Assembly: GCA_940337035.1 (NCBI GenBank)
Contig: CALNHX010002813.1
Span: forward strand, 1-64,000
Direction: 5' to 3'
From: Agriotes lineatus
Lineage: Eukaryota > Arthropoda > Insecta > Coleoptera > Elateridae
Length of the DNA: 64,000 bases
The notes under the pieces were generated by a model that made no database searches, had not been told where the DNA came from, and saw only the letters and a program-made list of their open reading frames with translations. How positions within the stretch are numbered: position 1 is the stretch's first letter; the number at the start of each line of letters is the position of its first letter. Of this stretch, positions 36,310 to 47,029 are shown one piece after another. The translations under genes and the position numbers were made by a program.

Positions 36310-36976
36310 ATGGAAATTTCTGATCGTGATTTTTGAATGATGATCTTTTATGATTTTCGATACGGTTTAACGCCGCAGCAATGTCCGGAAGCTTTGTAAT
36401 CTTTGGATCCGTCACAATTTGAACGAAGAACAAAAACAGGCACGTTTCAAGTGGTGCAAGGAAATGCTAAAAAAATGCGAAGGTGGTCGTTCAAATTCTG
36501 TATGTAACATCGTAACAGGTGACGAATCTTGGATATATTCATATGAGCCTAAAGATGAACAGCAATCGACTATATGGGTGTTTCAAAATGAACCTAGACC
36601 AACAAAAGTGGTGCGTTCAAGAAGCATTTCGAAAAAATGATTGCTTGTTTCTTCGGAAAAACGGGTCATGTTGCAACTGTTGCATTAGAGGATCGCAGGA
36701 CAGTTAATGCTGACTGGTAAACAATTTTTTTGCCGGAAGTTATCGCTGAAATCAGAAGAAACAACGTAAACCGGCGAATCATTGTTCACCATGACAATGC
36801 AAGCGCTCACACAGCACGACGAACTGTCGAGTTTTTGACCAGTAACAACATCCAATTAATGACTCATTGCCCATATTCGACTGATTTAGCGCCCAATGAC
36901 TTCTTCTTATTATTATAAAACAATGCTCGGCGAACGTTTTTCATCGCCTGAAGAGGCCGTTGAAGAATTTAAATCA
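36310..36976 (+). pseudogene. Irritans-type mariner transposase, broken
   Basis: The reading starts at ATG 36310 (MEISDRDF, then MIFYDF and GLTPQQC), the usual start of irritans-group mariners. It then jumps by an internal deletion near 36395 to the NEEQKQARFKWCKEML region. The catalytic half is largely present: GDESWIYSYEP (first Asp), HHDNASAHTARR (second Asp) and STDLAPNDFF (third Asp). Exactly 34 residues separate the last two, i.e. DD34D. There is a stop after MEISDRDF, a 1-nt loss near 36640 and a stop after NADW (about 36718). The C-terminus ends at about 36976, where the Penelope-like sequence begins. Confidence 0.85.
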
Positions 36977-37140
36977 CTCGTAACAATGGGAGATAAAGGG
37001 GAACCCATTGCCATCCTGAAATCTTGTTGGTAGACTTCAAAGCGTATTAGAAAATATATTGTTTTAAAGCAAAATGTTAAAAGTTCCATAATGGTGTCAA
37101 TGCTTAATGTTGTTCGTGTTTGTAACGTGTTATCGTTTTG
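36977..37140 (-). pseudogene. Penelope-like RT fragment, inverted
   Basis: On the minus strand, 37140-36977 translates to a reverse-transcriptase segment with FCFKTIYFLIRFEVYQQDF followed by MAMGSPLSPIV. The A-MGSPLSP box preceded by FxxYxQ is characteristic of Penelope-like elements. The segment stops just before the catalytic DD region. It abuts mariner on the left and a plus-strand GIY-YIG part of apparently the same kind of element on the right. Confidence 0.7.
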
Positions 37141-37540
37141 TAGTCTTTGTTTTATGTCTGACAACATTAAACCAATTGAAAATAGGTTTAATGTTAGGGC
37201 AGTGTTTAAAACTTGCTGTCGATATTTACAAAAACGAGACAGTTCAACGAAGAACAACATTCAAAGAATTGTATATGTAATATTTCTTGTAGATACGGAA
37301 AATTATATATCGGTGAAATATCAAGGCCTTTAGAAGAAGCGTTAAAAAACACCAAAATTTGATTAAGAAACACCAGATTGGCAAATCTAAAATAGTAGAA
37401 CATGCTTGGAATAACAACCACAAAATAGAATGGCATAACACAAAGATTTTATCTAAAAAATCGATATCAACCAGACGTAAAATCAAAGAAACTGTATATA
37501 TTTTACTAAGACGAATGCGTCTCTACACGTTCAATTGATT
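37141..37540 (+). pseudogene. Penelope-like GIY-YIG endonuclease fragment
   Basis: On the plus strand 37155-37540 reads as the linker and C-terminal endonuclease of a Penelope-like element. It contains NIKPIENRFNVRAVFKT and then CNISCRYGKLYIGE, with the tyrosine and YIG positions of the GIY-YIG core. A frame change leads to HQIGKSKIVEHAWNNNH and KSISTRRKIKETVYILL, typical of the domain's C-terminal part. It ends with a stop near 37538. The frame shift and the missing RT make it non-functional. Confidence 0.75.
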
Positions 37541-37563
37541 TACATACTAGTATTTTGTCGATC

Positions 37564-38669
37564 CATTTATTTACTTATTTATTTATTTCGCACTCAGCCA
37601 ACAGCCGTTCGGCCAATTATAGGCGTCGATGTGCAGTTATGAGGACTTCCAATCTCACTAACGACTGTCATGATGTTCTTATGAGAGCCGGGACCAACTA
37701 TTTCCGTGACAGCAGTATCACGAGGTGCCGGGAGATGCAACCGTGGAACTCCCATCCAAGTTCTGACCAGAAAGAGCGTTGCTTAACTCTACTGATCGAA
37801 CGTGAACGCTTGTTCAAGCTACACCACCCGGGACCCAATCAACGTCAAGGTCGGTAGCAACAATATAAATGTATAATAAAGGTACCCACCCATATTAGAA
37901 ATCGAAGACACGTATGAGAACAGCAAAACTGATGACGCTGGCATATAATGAGGAGTCCATCAGGAATATGTACTGTCGTCACCCTTGCTGCTCAACCTTT
38001 ACTTTGACAAAATATGCAAGGAGCGCTAGATCATAGCGATTCGATACGCTGGCGATACCGTCATTCCATCGGACATAATCGATGCCACCCTTGAATTAAT
38101 TTGAAAGAGTAAATAAATTCAAATATATTAGACGCTGATAATGAGCTAAAATATAATAAAACGTGACCATCTGGCCATTTCTCCGTCATGATAACTTAAT
38201 CCTGTTAGATCAAAGAATGACTAAGTGCTATCTATTGCCAGTACTAATGTATGGAGTAGATATGTAAACTCTCAAAACCAAAACAATGAACTAACTTAAA
38301 GTATTTGAAATGTGGCTACATATGAAAATGAATCTCATTAATAGAGCATGTGACAGACGAAGGGATGGTATGAAGAAGGAGAATAGAAAGACAGCAACTG
38401 ACCATCATAAAGTTCCAGAAGAATTGTTATTTAGGCATTACTTTAAAAAGTAAAAATCGCTGAATGTTACAGCTTATACTCAAGAGTAAAGTTGTAGTTC
38501 GGCGAGCAATGGGATGGAAACAATAGTCGTCATGAATGCTCATATTAGAAAATTCAAAGAAGACCTAGACGGCTTCAGAAACGCATTTGGAAGCCGCGAC
38601 GTACTATTTGGTATAATCCTTCTTGTACAAAAGTGTCGACACCAATGAAAAGACGGGCTTATTGAAATC
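37564..38669 (+). mobile_element. LINE relic plus 5S SINE, copy B, circularly permuted
   Basis: This is nearly identical to 27285-28363, but the segment order is rotated. It begins at the SINE tail, continues through the GVHQEYVL, RYADD and MYGVDM parts to the C-terminal RRAMGWKQ, and at 38534-38537 (AATG) joins directly to the upstream RT segment (DGFRNAFGSRDVLFG). That segment precedes the SINE in copy A. The copy ends at about 38669. Copy B retains short stretches missing from copy A (16 bp in the SINE, 11 bp near 38340), so the two diverged after separation. Not coding. Confidence 0.8.
37566..37850 (-). mobile_element. 5S rRNA-derived SINE, copy B
   Basis: This is the more complete of the two copies. 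Minus-strand TTGAACAAGCGTTCACG and GATCAGTAGAGTTAAGCAACG, then GACCAGAACTTGGATGG (37747-37790 region), follow 5S rRNA through its A box, intermediate element and box C. The tail is an imperfect (AAAT)n at 37566-37588. It carries no separate promoter and would depend on the internal 5S promoter. Confidence 0.7.
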
Positions 38670-41189
38670 TTAAGAATCTCATATCGGTTACTTTGATTTT
38701 CCTTGCTAGTTTTTAGTCGTTGTCTAAGTACGCAATACGGGTGATCATATAGTGTAATGGAACTGCCCACAGCAATTCTAATTACCCATTTAACAGAATG
38801 AATAAGGTGAACATGAGCACAGAATTGAATAATTTATTTATTGCAAGATAATCAGTATTTTACATTAATAAATGCACTTGATGTGGGCAGCAGTAACTAA
38901 TAATTTGAGGGATAAAAGTTACCACGAGATGAGGCAGGTTTCAGAAGGGTTACGTTCAGAGTTTCAGATATGATAAATGTTCGGAAGGGCAAATGCAATT
39001 TAATTTGTAACTGACAGATTTGAGCTCAGTAACGTCAAACATAATGTGAATAAAATGATACAGAATGATTTTTTAAGTACAGAAATTGTATGAGCGTTAT
39101 GTATTAAAAGTTTATAAGCCAGCAATCGCCAGGTTAACTGAAAGGTAAACGAAAAACAGTGCTAGCAAAGCAATAATTGCAATAGAGCAATGGAAATGTA
39201 AAGCGACCGATCGAAAGACAATTAGTGAGATGCTAAGAGAACACAAGTGCATCAGTGCATTATAAACCAAAGTGAACATTAAAAGCAGAGCAAAGTGTGG
39301 TGACATTTATTCCAAGAAAAGGACAATTTAGTGAAAATGCAAAGGCATGACATCAAAACTGTAGTTCGTAAGTTCAAGAATGTAATCAAACCTAATTTCT
39401 TTTAAACAATTGTAAATCTAGTTGCTTAGTTACGAGACAGTCAATTGTCATAAGAAATAATACAAGATTAGATTGTTCATGTTGGGTGCAAATTGAGCTC
39501 CACATTTGTTCTATTAAATTGTGAATACAAAGTCATTTGTGAAGCCAGTTTTGTGTAAAGTTATTCACCAAGTTGCCGCGCATCTGTGGGTGTAATTTTC
39601 CCAAGTGTCGGAGCTCCGCGAGTCTACGTCGGTGACGATTTTGAGGTAGTTTCAGACATCGGATGGCAGATATTTGTGTACTACGTTGAGAGGAGGCCTA
39701 CAGCTATCCCTGGGTAAAAGAATTAGAACCAGCAAGCCATATCCAGGCGATTATTTGTCGTGGCGTCTTTACAATGTGACAATCAACATCAGAGAACCTC
39801 TTAAAAAAAGGTACTATTAAAACTAGGAGCAACAGCATCGTAGAAACTGGGGTTCCGCGACAATAGACCTTGCCTGAGAAGTTCAACGTATTTCCAGAGT
39901 CCCAGAGCCATCGAGCTTCAAATAATTTCCTAAAAAGTGCGAGTTGACGTGGAATTTGAACTAAAAGCAATCGAGCGTGGGTTTTGATGTCATACTAGAA
40001 ACAAAACGAGGTTAGCCGTTTGTACGTTACATAATTAATCGTATTTACCTGTTACATTCTTGCCATTTTGGTGTTTAAAATTCAATTTTACGCTAATTTT
40101 GCACTGACGAATCATCTTGTTTACTGCACTAAATTTAGACGTTATTTAACTGTCAGTTGGGAACAGTACATTTGCCCTAATATCAAAAAGTAGTTGCTAT
40201 AGAACGAATTATTTGTCATACAAAGTTTTCTACTTAATCTTATGAACCGACCCACTGACTTAAGAATTGTTTCATGTTCACCGGAGCTAAGCCCTAATTT
40301 ATTGCAAATGAATAAAATAAGGAAAGCGCAATAAACTATTTATTTTTGGTAAGTATTATTACATTCTTTTAATTTGCCCTAAGTTTGACAGGCAATTCTC
40401 AATTGAAAATTTCTTTTCATAAAGTGTAGTATCCCTTGTCCTAATTATAAATTTTATATTTTATTTAAAGCCCCTTTTTTAGCGAGGGTACTTTTACAAT
40501 AGATCTCTTTTCTTGATTGTAATCGAATTGAATAAACACTTTTCAATGCTTACCATTGCATTACTCTTAAGCTTTTATTCTTTATAGTGCGCCCCATTTA
40601 AAGTCACGAAATGCATTACTATAGTCGACAAAGCATAAAAATACAGGTTTGTGTTTAAATTCTCTGTTATTTTAGACAAAAGAGACTCCATATTGCTTTA
40701 TTTCTTGCCAGTACTAGCGTACGACTCGTCTCTCATCATGGTTCTCACATTACACGTAGCATTGCCGCTAGTGACACTAACCTTAGTGAGAAAACTGCCA
40801 GAGAGATTGATCGAACAGCACAAACATCTAACTAAGGGGAAGCAGGCCTAACGTGAAAATTATAAGGGACGTTTCGCGCGACAGGGGAGAGGGAGAAAAC
40901 CCTGCGGTTTTTAGGAAACTTCAAAGCAGAACTTTCAGCTGCTTAAGACCTGAGGTGTGGTTAGGTGGTTATGGCAACCTGTGCTCTCGTAATCTTGCTT
41001 CTAGTTCGGTTTCCATAAACTGGCTAAACTTATTCATGAACACGCCTGGAAGAGAGTCGATGTTTTCATTAAATTACTGATCAGCGTAGGTAGTCGATTG
41101 CAAAAAATTAGATTCCATAAAGTAAGTTCATTTCTTAAACATTGCCTTTTGATGTTTATCAAAAAAGACATCAAACGCTCCGATTTTTG
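38670..41189. other. Long stretch without supported features
   Basis: AT-rich sequence. A moderately GC-rich patch at 39560-39960 and an open frame at 40651-40851 show no recognisable domain. No repeats linking to other parts of the window were seen. Confidence 0.4.
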
Positions 41190-41480
41190 GCAAACAAATC
41201 TGTGAATGGGGCCGGTTTGTTCGCTCCCTGTCGAGAGCGAGGGCCGCGATGAATACAGTCATATTGTAATAAATGAAAGCCAATTTGGGAGATTGTTTGC
41301 CCAGCGCTGTTGATTCAGCGAAACAGGAAGAAATAGCCGGCAGGAAATTAGAACTTCAATTACGCGACACACTCCATTGTGTACGGTCGCAAACACACGC
41401 CCGTACTTAATATTTTTATAAGGACGTACATCAACAACACGCACGAGTTTGTGCCAGCTTGTAAAACGGCTGTATTTGTT
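41190..41480. promoter_or_regulatory. Candidate conserved non-coding block
   Basis: This GC-richer block has GCCAATTTGGGAGATTG, ACTTCAATTACGCG and TTTTTATAAGGACGTAC words, with no domain and stops in all frames. It lies beside, and is separate from, the LINE fragment starting at 41540. Confidence 0.3.
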
Positions 41481-41539
41481 GTACGTCGCTGAAAAGAGCA
41501 GGTAAACCCATGATGGAGCTGTTTACTTGCATAACATAC

Positions 41540-42300
41540 TGTAGCGTATGTTTACATCTGTTCCGGTCATTATGCATGCGCTCCATTGTTAACCAGTTTT
41601 ATTTTGTAGCTTTGCTGAGGCTTCTGCGAAACTCCTCCAACTTTTATTTTAGCATGTGTGCCTCTATACAACTCTTTGATTGCTTTTATGAGATTCGATA
41701 ATACTTTAAACAGGTTTATAATTGGTATGTTATCGACGCTTTTGTAAGATCCACAAATACAAGATGTGTTTCTCTTGCTGTAGCTAATCGTTTTTCTAGA
41801 ACTTGTGTCAAACAGAAAATATTATCTATTGTTGAACGACCTGCTCTGAATCCTGATTGCTCCTCTGTTTGATATATTTGATAGTCATTAGTAATAAGGA
41901 CCGTTAGAATTCGTCCGTAAAGTCTACTAAGTGTAATGTTCACTGAAAGACCCCTGTAGTTATCACACTGGTCTAGTGGACCTTTTTTGTATATAGGTGT
42001 GATCCAGCTTTCTTTCCATTCCGGTGGTACATCTTCACCGTTTAAACATTTTTCAAACAGGCATTTTATTATTCGATGGAGTTTATCGGAGCCGTATTTT
42101 ATCAATTCTGGCGGGATTCCTCCAGGTCCAGCTGCTCTTCTGTTCTTTAATCTTCGTATAGCCGATTTAGGCATACCATTGTCTATCTCTACTCTTTTCC
42201 CTTCTACGTGAACCTTACCTGTTTCTGCTATATATTTGAATTCTTGTCTCTGTTCAGTGAGCATATTTTCAAAATATCTTTTATCACAATTAATGATCGG
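41540..42300 (-). pseudogene. LINE reverse-transcriptase fragment
   Basis: The minus-strand frame 42264-41716 is open for 182 codons. It reads as the N-terminal half of a non-LTR reverse transcriptase: AIRRLKNRRAAGPGGIPPEL, then WKESWITPIYKKG, CDNYRGLSV, EEQSGFRAGRSTID, and HLVFVDLTKA, which ends at the first catalytic Asp. A frameshift follows near 41745, and the reading continues as LIKAIKELYRGTHAKIKVGG to about 41560. Upstream, KRYFENMLTEQ extends it to about 42300. The YADD part, the endonuclease and both element ends are missing. The long open frame makes it one of the younger LINE pieces here. It is not the same family as the 27-kb copy. Confidence 0.85.
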
Positions 42301-43030
42301 TGTTTAGTTTAGCTGATATCATTCCAGGGAGTATAAGAAAAATCCCGTATGATCAAAAGCTTGTTATTTGACAAGTGATTGAAATACTAACTTGACAGCT
42401 GCAAACCAATTCAAGTCCCATTCAGGATCAACACTAGGTAAGTAACAATTCTTTTACTCTGAAACTAATCCGTTATCGATTATCATTAAGGCTTATGCCC
42501 TTATTTAACTATATTCAAGCTATGACGTTGGTCTAATTCTAATTAACAATATCTAATTCTTTCAGGATTAGCATACGGTTAATGCAGAGAACCATTGAAT
42601 TCGGACCTCTTCATCTTCCAATATCAACAGAGAAGAACCCCTCATCTAACCAAAGAAATGGTCTTTGACTGGTGAGTGATTTCCTAACTTGTTAGCAGTT
42701 TCTAACTAAGTTCTCCTTTCTCTCCTGATCAACTTGGAGCACATCAATACCCTCTTTCATGGTGAAGATATAATCAACCAGCAGATGCGAACTAGTGAAA
42801 AAGCCTAAGAGCTGGTAGCTATCGAGGAGTCTCTAAGAGCTGAATAAAGGAAAACCCTCTATTATGATTTGTATGTATTAGCTTGTTAGTTACCTACCAG
42901 TTAAGTAATAACTGCCCTTTTCAGAAAGAAAATGTTTGTGTGATTTATCCTATCTGCCTGAAAAATGATTATGTTTTAATAATATGCTGGATTGAGTAAA
43001 TAAAGCCTTACTATTGTCTGCGTGTATCCT
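42300..43030 (+). ncRNA. Candidate small spliced transcript
   Basis: Splice-like signals occur in a consistent order: CTAG|GTAAGT (exon end 42437), TTCTTTCAG (exon start 42566), ACTG|GTGAGT (exon end 42671), GATTT|GTATGT (42871) paired with CCCTTTTCAG (exon start 42925), and AATAAA at 42999-43004. The last intron would be 54 bp. The acceptor for the GTGAGT donor is unclear. No frame gives a recognisable protein; the longest piece in exon 42566-42671 is 29 codons. It could be a non-coding RNA, a processed part of the neighbouring retroelement, or chance. Confidence 0.3.
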
Positions 43031-43293
43031 TTTTAAGCTAGGACTTTTAATTTGCTTCGCTTCTACACAGAGAAGCGTCCTTTTGCTTTTTCAACCAAAA
43101 AGGAAGTAGCAAATTTTGTTATTTATTGTTTTTAATAATTTAACCATGAGCCTTCTATTACGTCTGCTTTAGATTTATAAAAAGGGTAGGCAACCCCTTA
43201 TACTGTTAATGCACTTTAAGTTGCCTATCTATTAAGTTTAACTAATACTGAAAGGTATCATTGTAGAAGCTAAGATATGTACTGCTACATAAT

Positions 43294-43972
43294 TTGCTAT
43301 TTAACTGTGATTTTAGTGTACTTATCGATATTAATCAATGTCAACAAACTTCAGTAAATAACTACTTCTGTTCCCGAGATAATCATTTCAGCATCCCAAG
43401 CTCGAAATTGTGCGAAACACAATTGTTGTCCTTTAATGACAATCAAACTTGTCGACCATATATTTTCAATTTAACCACAAATAAAATTTTGCAGATAGAT
43501 TCAGCTACGTGGCGTATTAGTTCAGCCATTAAAACAATTTTAGATATTCAATGCAATCAGATTATTACAAAAAGAGAAATTGCAGGATCAAATTTAATAC
43601 ATCTAACTCCTGACTGTTCAGTTCTATTAGATCACGACGAAATACTGTTCACTATGAAATCTACAGATTATTTTACAATTGTCCAGTATAAGTAAATTAC
43701 GAATAGATGAATCAAAATTAATTAATATTTCAAAAATCGATCTATCCCCTATTAGCACACAAGAGTTAGTCAACAACCAATTAAAACTGACAAATCATAA
43801 GGATAAGTTGATAAACACCAATATCCATTTTGTAAATAAGTTAAGTTTAATTTCCTTCATTATTATCATATTATTAATAACTATGTTCATAATCATCGTA
43901 TTATATTTATATTGTAAACGTGACTCTTTCAAATCAAAACTAATGAAACTATTGCGAAAATCCGCAGAATGA
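43294..43972 (+). pseudogene. Env-like (errantivirus F-type) C-terminal relic
   Basis: Two overlapping frames (43294-43695 and 43679-43972) together look like the membrane-proximal half of an insect retroelement envelope protein. The first has regularly spaced cysteines and the G-S-N-L-I...C-S-V type pattern seen before the stem of errantivirus/baculovirus F-like proteins. The second has a polar stem, one strong hydrophobic transmembrane stretch (about 43850-43915) and a short basic cytoplasmic tail ending at a stop. A frame change between them and the missing N-terminal half break the gene. No gag or pol is present upstream. An LTR-like segment follows within 100 bp, which supports an errantivirus (Gypsy) origin. 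Assignment rests on pattern, not on a database match. Confidence 0.5.
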
Positions 43973-44068
43973 AGCGATCGTATTAAACGACACTCAAAAT
44001 TCTTTACTTCAATGTCAAAAAATAACTTAAATATAGCTTCACGGTATTTAAGGTTCTCAGATGGGAGA

Positions 44069-44450
44069 AATTACGTGTCTAGAAACGCTTACTAGCTTAG
44101 AGATAAGATTAGATTCTGCTAGATCTGCATACTGTTCCTAGAACTTTATGATAACGCCTGTGGGAACGGAAACTAGCTTGCATTTCTTTAAGATAAGAGT
44201 TTTCTCTATTGTTAAGATGCTTGTTGCATCCAGTTCTGTTTCGACACTTAGGTTAGCGTGTCCTGTTTTAAGTATGTGGAGCAGAGCTCCGACGTCTGTA
44301 ATGTGTTTAGTGTTTTAAGTACAAATAAATGCTTTTTAAAAACACTAATCGTCGTTAAATAAACATAACTCGCGTTGATTATCGAACAACAAAGGAGCAC
44401 ATTTAGTAATCAGTATTTAGATATTATATAATATCTACATTTCGTTAATT
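44069..44450 (+). mobile_element. Probable 3' LTR of the env-bearing element
   Basis: It is preceded by a purine-rich tract (AGATGGGAGA, 44060-44069). The segment starts AATTACG and ends CGTTAATT, short inverted ends of the AATT type known from errantiviruses. It contains poly(A) signals at about 44323 and 44354. It lies 97 bp after the env-like reading. No 5' LTR is in the window, so the boundary call is unconfirmed. Confidence 0.45.
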
Positions 44451-44519
44451 AATCAAGACCAGCCTTTCAGCATCTCCCGATTTTTGTCTTTTGCCATGTT
44501 TGTATCCACTATTACGTAA

Positions 44520-45260
44520 ATTAAGCCCCCTACACCTGGCCGGTGCACTCTACTTTGACAAACCCACATTCGACTCCAAAATGCTTCAACATGTTTGGCA
44601 AGAAACTGGAAAATGAAATTTGCAAACTAGTAACCGTGACGGAATTTCAAACAGCAATTTAAAGAGTTGCGGGATATTTAATTAGCAACTCAAATTTTGG
44701 AATTACATAAACCCCCGATGAAAGCTTTTGAACGCAGACTTACATTTGCGCTGGACTGCGTAAATGACTGCAAAATCTAAAGACTGAACAGAGATATACT
44801 ATGCGTCACTGCCACAAAAAAGAGAGTCAACATATTACAGCGCCTGTTAGGATATTTTAGAAATTTGGGGTTTTGAGCCCACGAAAGGTGAAGGCAGTTT
44901 AGCTTTTCGTTCAGTTCAGCCCGGCGCCGGCGCGTCGAATCTTCACCAACGAGCAAACTGCTTTTCAGTCTTGTACTCGTCCTCGAGTAGGGAGACTACT
45001 TGTGGAGTGGGTGTTGCCACACACGACTCACACTACTAGAGTGAGTCCCGGGTTAGTTAATTCCATGTTAAAGTAAAGGTTGACAGAAATCAGCAGGTGT
45101 GTGGTTGGTGCGGCTTGCATGTTTCCATTTTCGAGATTCCATAATTGGTAAAAGTGACTTTACAGTCGTGAAGACGCAATGGTTGGTACCGGATTGTCAA
45201 AACTTCTATAGGGCTGAATCCGTGGAGCTTCTTTATCTTGGGCTATGAGCGCCAAGTCGT
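44520..45260. promoter_or_regulatory. Candidate non-coding regulatory block
   Basis: The GC-richer part 44520-44800 contains GAAATTTGCAAACTAG (octamer-like), TATTTAATTAGCAACTC and GTAAATGACTGC. 44880-45100 is also GC-rich. No coding domain was seen. An (ATT)n run lies just beyond at 45347-45380. Function is inferred. Confidence 0.3.
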
Positions 45261-45346
45261 TAGCGAATTGATTGAGTGATTAGGTTAAGTAGAAGAGCAA
45301 TATATGTTGAACTTCGCCATTTTTCTTACAACTGAGAAAATAAAGC

Positions 45347-45380
45347 TATTCATTATTATTACTATTATTATTATTATATT
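45347..45380. repeat. (ATT)n microsatellite
   Basis: TTATTATTACTATTATTATT-type run. Simple repeat only. Confidence 0.85.
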
Positions 45381-45749
45381 ACTTTATCATTTATTGCCAT
45401 TCCCATTCTTTTACATTTATAAGAACAACCAAATTAGCTAAAAAAAATTTAATGAGCTCACAAGTTTATTAAAAATGTGTCTAAATTTTTGAATAAAGAA
45501 CCTTTAGGGCCATATAAATAATCAATTTCAATAGAAATATGACAGCATGGTGAACATTAGAGGAAGCAACATCTAAAAGTATAAAGAAAGCAGAAAATCC
45601 CATAAAATCCCATAACAATTAGTATATAATCGATGTGACAGGAATTAGGAAATTAACTGTCACAGGAAAATTAAAACCAAAAATTATACTACGGATTGTT
45701 AAAACAAATGAGAAACTTAGGAAGTAAAATCCATTAAAAGTATACATAT

Positions 45750-46930
45750 TTATGCAAAAACTATGAAAATATGGAAGGAGTACTTTCAAAACCCTGAAGA
45801 AGAAAAAAATGAACGGGAAAGAAAGAAATAAATATAAAGAGAACTATCAATCATCGAGAGGAGGTGACATATACAATCAAGAGACTAAAGAACAATCTAA
45901 ATAACAACCAAAATGATTATCAAATACGATCTAGAGTTTGACAAGTGAGACTTATTTCACTAGAAAAAAATAAGACAGTAAATATTGAGAATTATTAGAT
46001 GTATAACACCGGAGAGTAGAGCTAACAATTAATTGTAGTATTGGAAAGGGTATTAAGATATCAGTTACACCAAATTAAATACCATACTGCTGATGCAGTT
46101 AAGCAAAAAATCATAAATACTTGAAGACAAATCGAATCTGTGTTTTATTGATATGAAGACGGTTTGGAACGAATCAGAAGAGATGATGTGTGGAGGATAC
46201 TAAAATGAAGAGCAATTGAGAACAAACCGAGACAGAAGCCTCTACCTAGATAGAGAAAACTATGTTAAAGTGAGAAATAAGAACTAAAGCAGATTCCAGA
46301 GTAAAATGAGAAAGGTTAGTAGTTTAGTCTATGAGAGCCATGTCACGTAGATGATAAGATGATACTGAGGACACCTGGAGAAGCACTGAGAACTATAATT
46401 AACATCTCTAATAAAGAATAATCAAAGAAAAATATAAAACTAAACATATAAAAAACCAAAATAATGCTGATAGGCGCGTTAGAGAAAAAATACAGTATAA
46501 AAGTAGATGAAAAAAGTGCAAGTACTTAGAGACACTGGTGGATAGAAAAGAGTGTTGAAATATGAAAGCAATTCTATAAAATCTAACTCTCTTCGCAAAA
46601 AGCTAATAGCTCAAGAAGTGAAAGTAGAAATAGCAAGGAAAATAGAGAAACCATCACTAGTTTACGTATGTGAGCCTTGGAGAGTAACTCAAAGGCACAA
46701 AGTAAGCTGACAGGCATGGAGATGAGTTTTATAAGAACAAGGACAACAAGTAGCTCAGACACGTTAGAAGAATAAAACAGGACAAAGAGGAAGAGCAACG
46801 GCGAGAAGAACTTAGAAGGAAGAGATGCGTATTGCCCTCAGAGAAAATAGGAATTAAATGGGGAGAAGTAAAACAACAACAAGAAATATGGAAAGCAGTA
46901 TCAAAATCAACTTTACTTCAATCTTACACC
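45750..46930 (+). pseudogene. Heavily decayed LINE reverse transcriptase
   Basis: Disconnected plus-strand readings follow a non-LTR reverse transcriptase in order. About 45765 reads WKEYFQNPEEE and about 45860 EVTYTIKRLKNN. About 46135 reads KSNLCFIDMKTVWNES, the first catalytic motif, as FIDM. About 46620 reads KVEIARKIEKPSLVYVCEPW, the region after YADD. About 46850 reads IGIKWGEVKQQQEIW, the C-terminal tail. Many stops and small indels separate them; the YADD box itself could not be found. This is an old insertion of yet another LINE lineage. Confidence 0.6.
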
Positions 46931-47029
46931 GAAACATAGCAAAGTTCAGGATTATGTGAGCAAATATATATAATTTTTGCAATCGTCAGCTTATTATGGG
47001 AAACCCTGTATAAACAAGGCACAGCGTTT

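Noticed and set aside
36913..37260. One continuous 115-codon minus-strand protein
   Set aside because: Only about 55 codons are Penelope-like RT. The upstream part is antisense to the GIY-YIG linker and the downstream part antisense to mariner, so the ORF spans two unrelated elements.
37555..37857. 100-codon plus-strand ORF as a gene
   Set aside because: It is antisense to the 5S-derived SINE of copy B. The other copy of the SINE does not preserve it.
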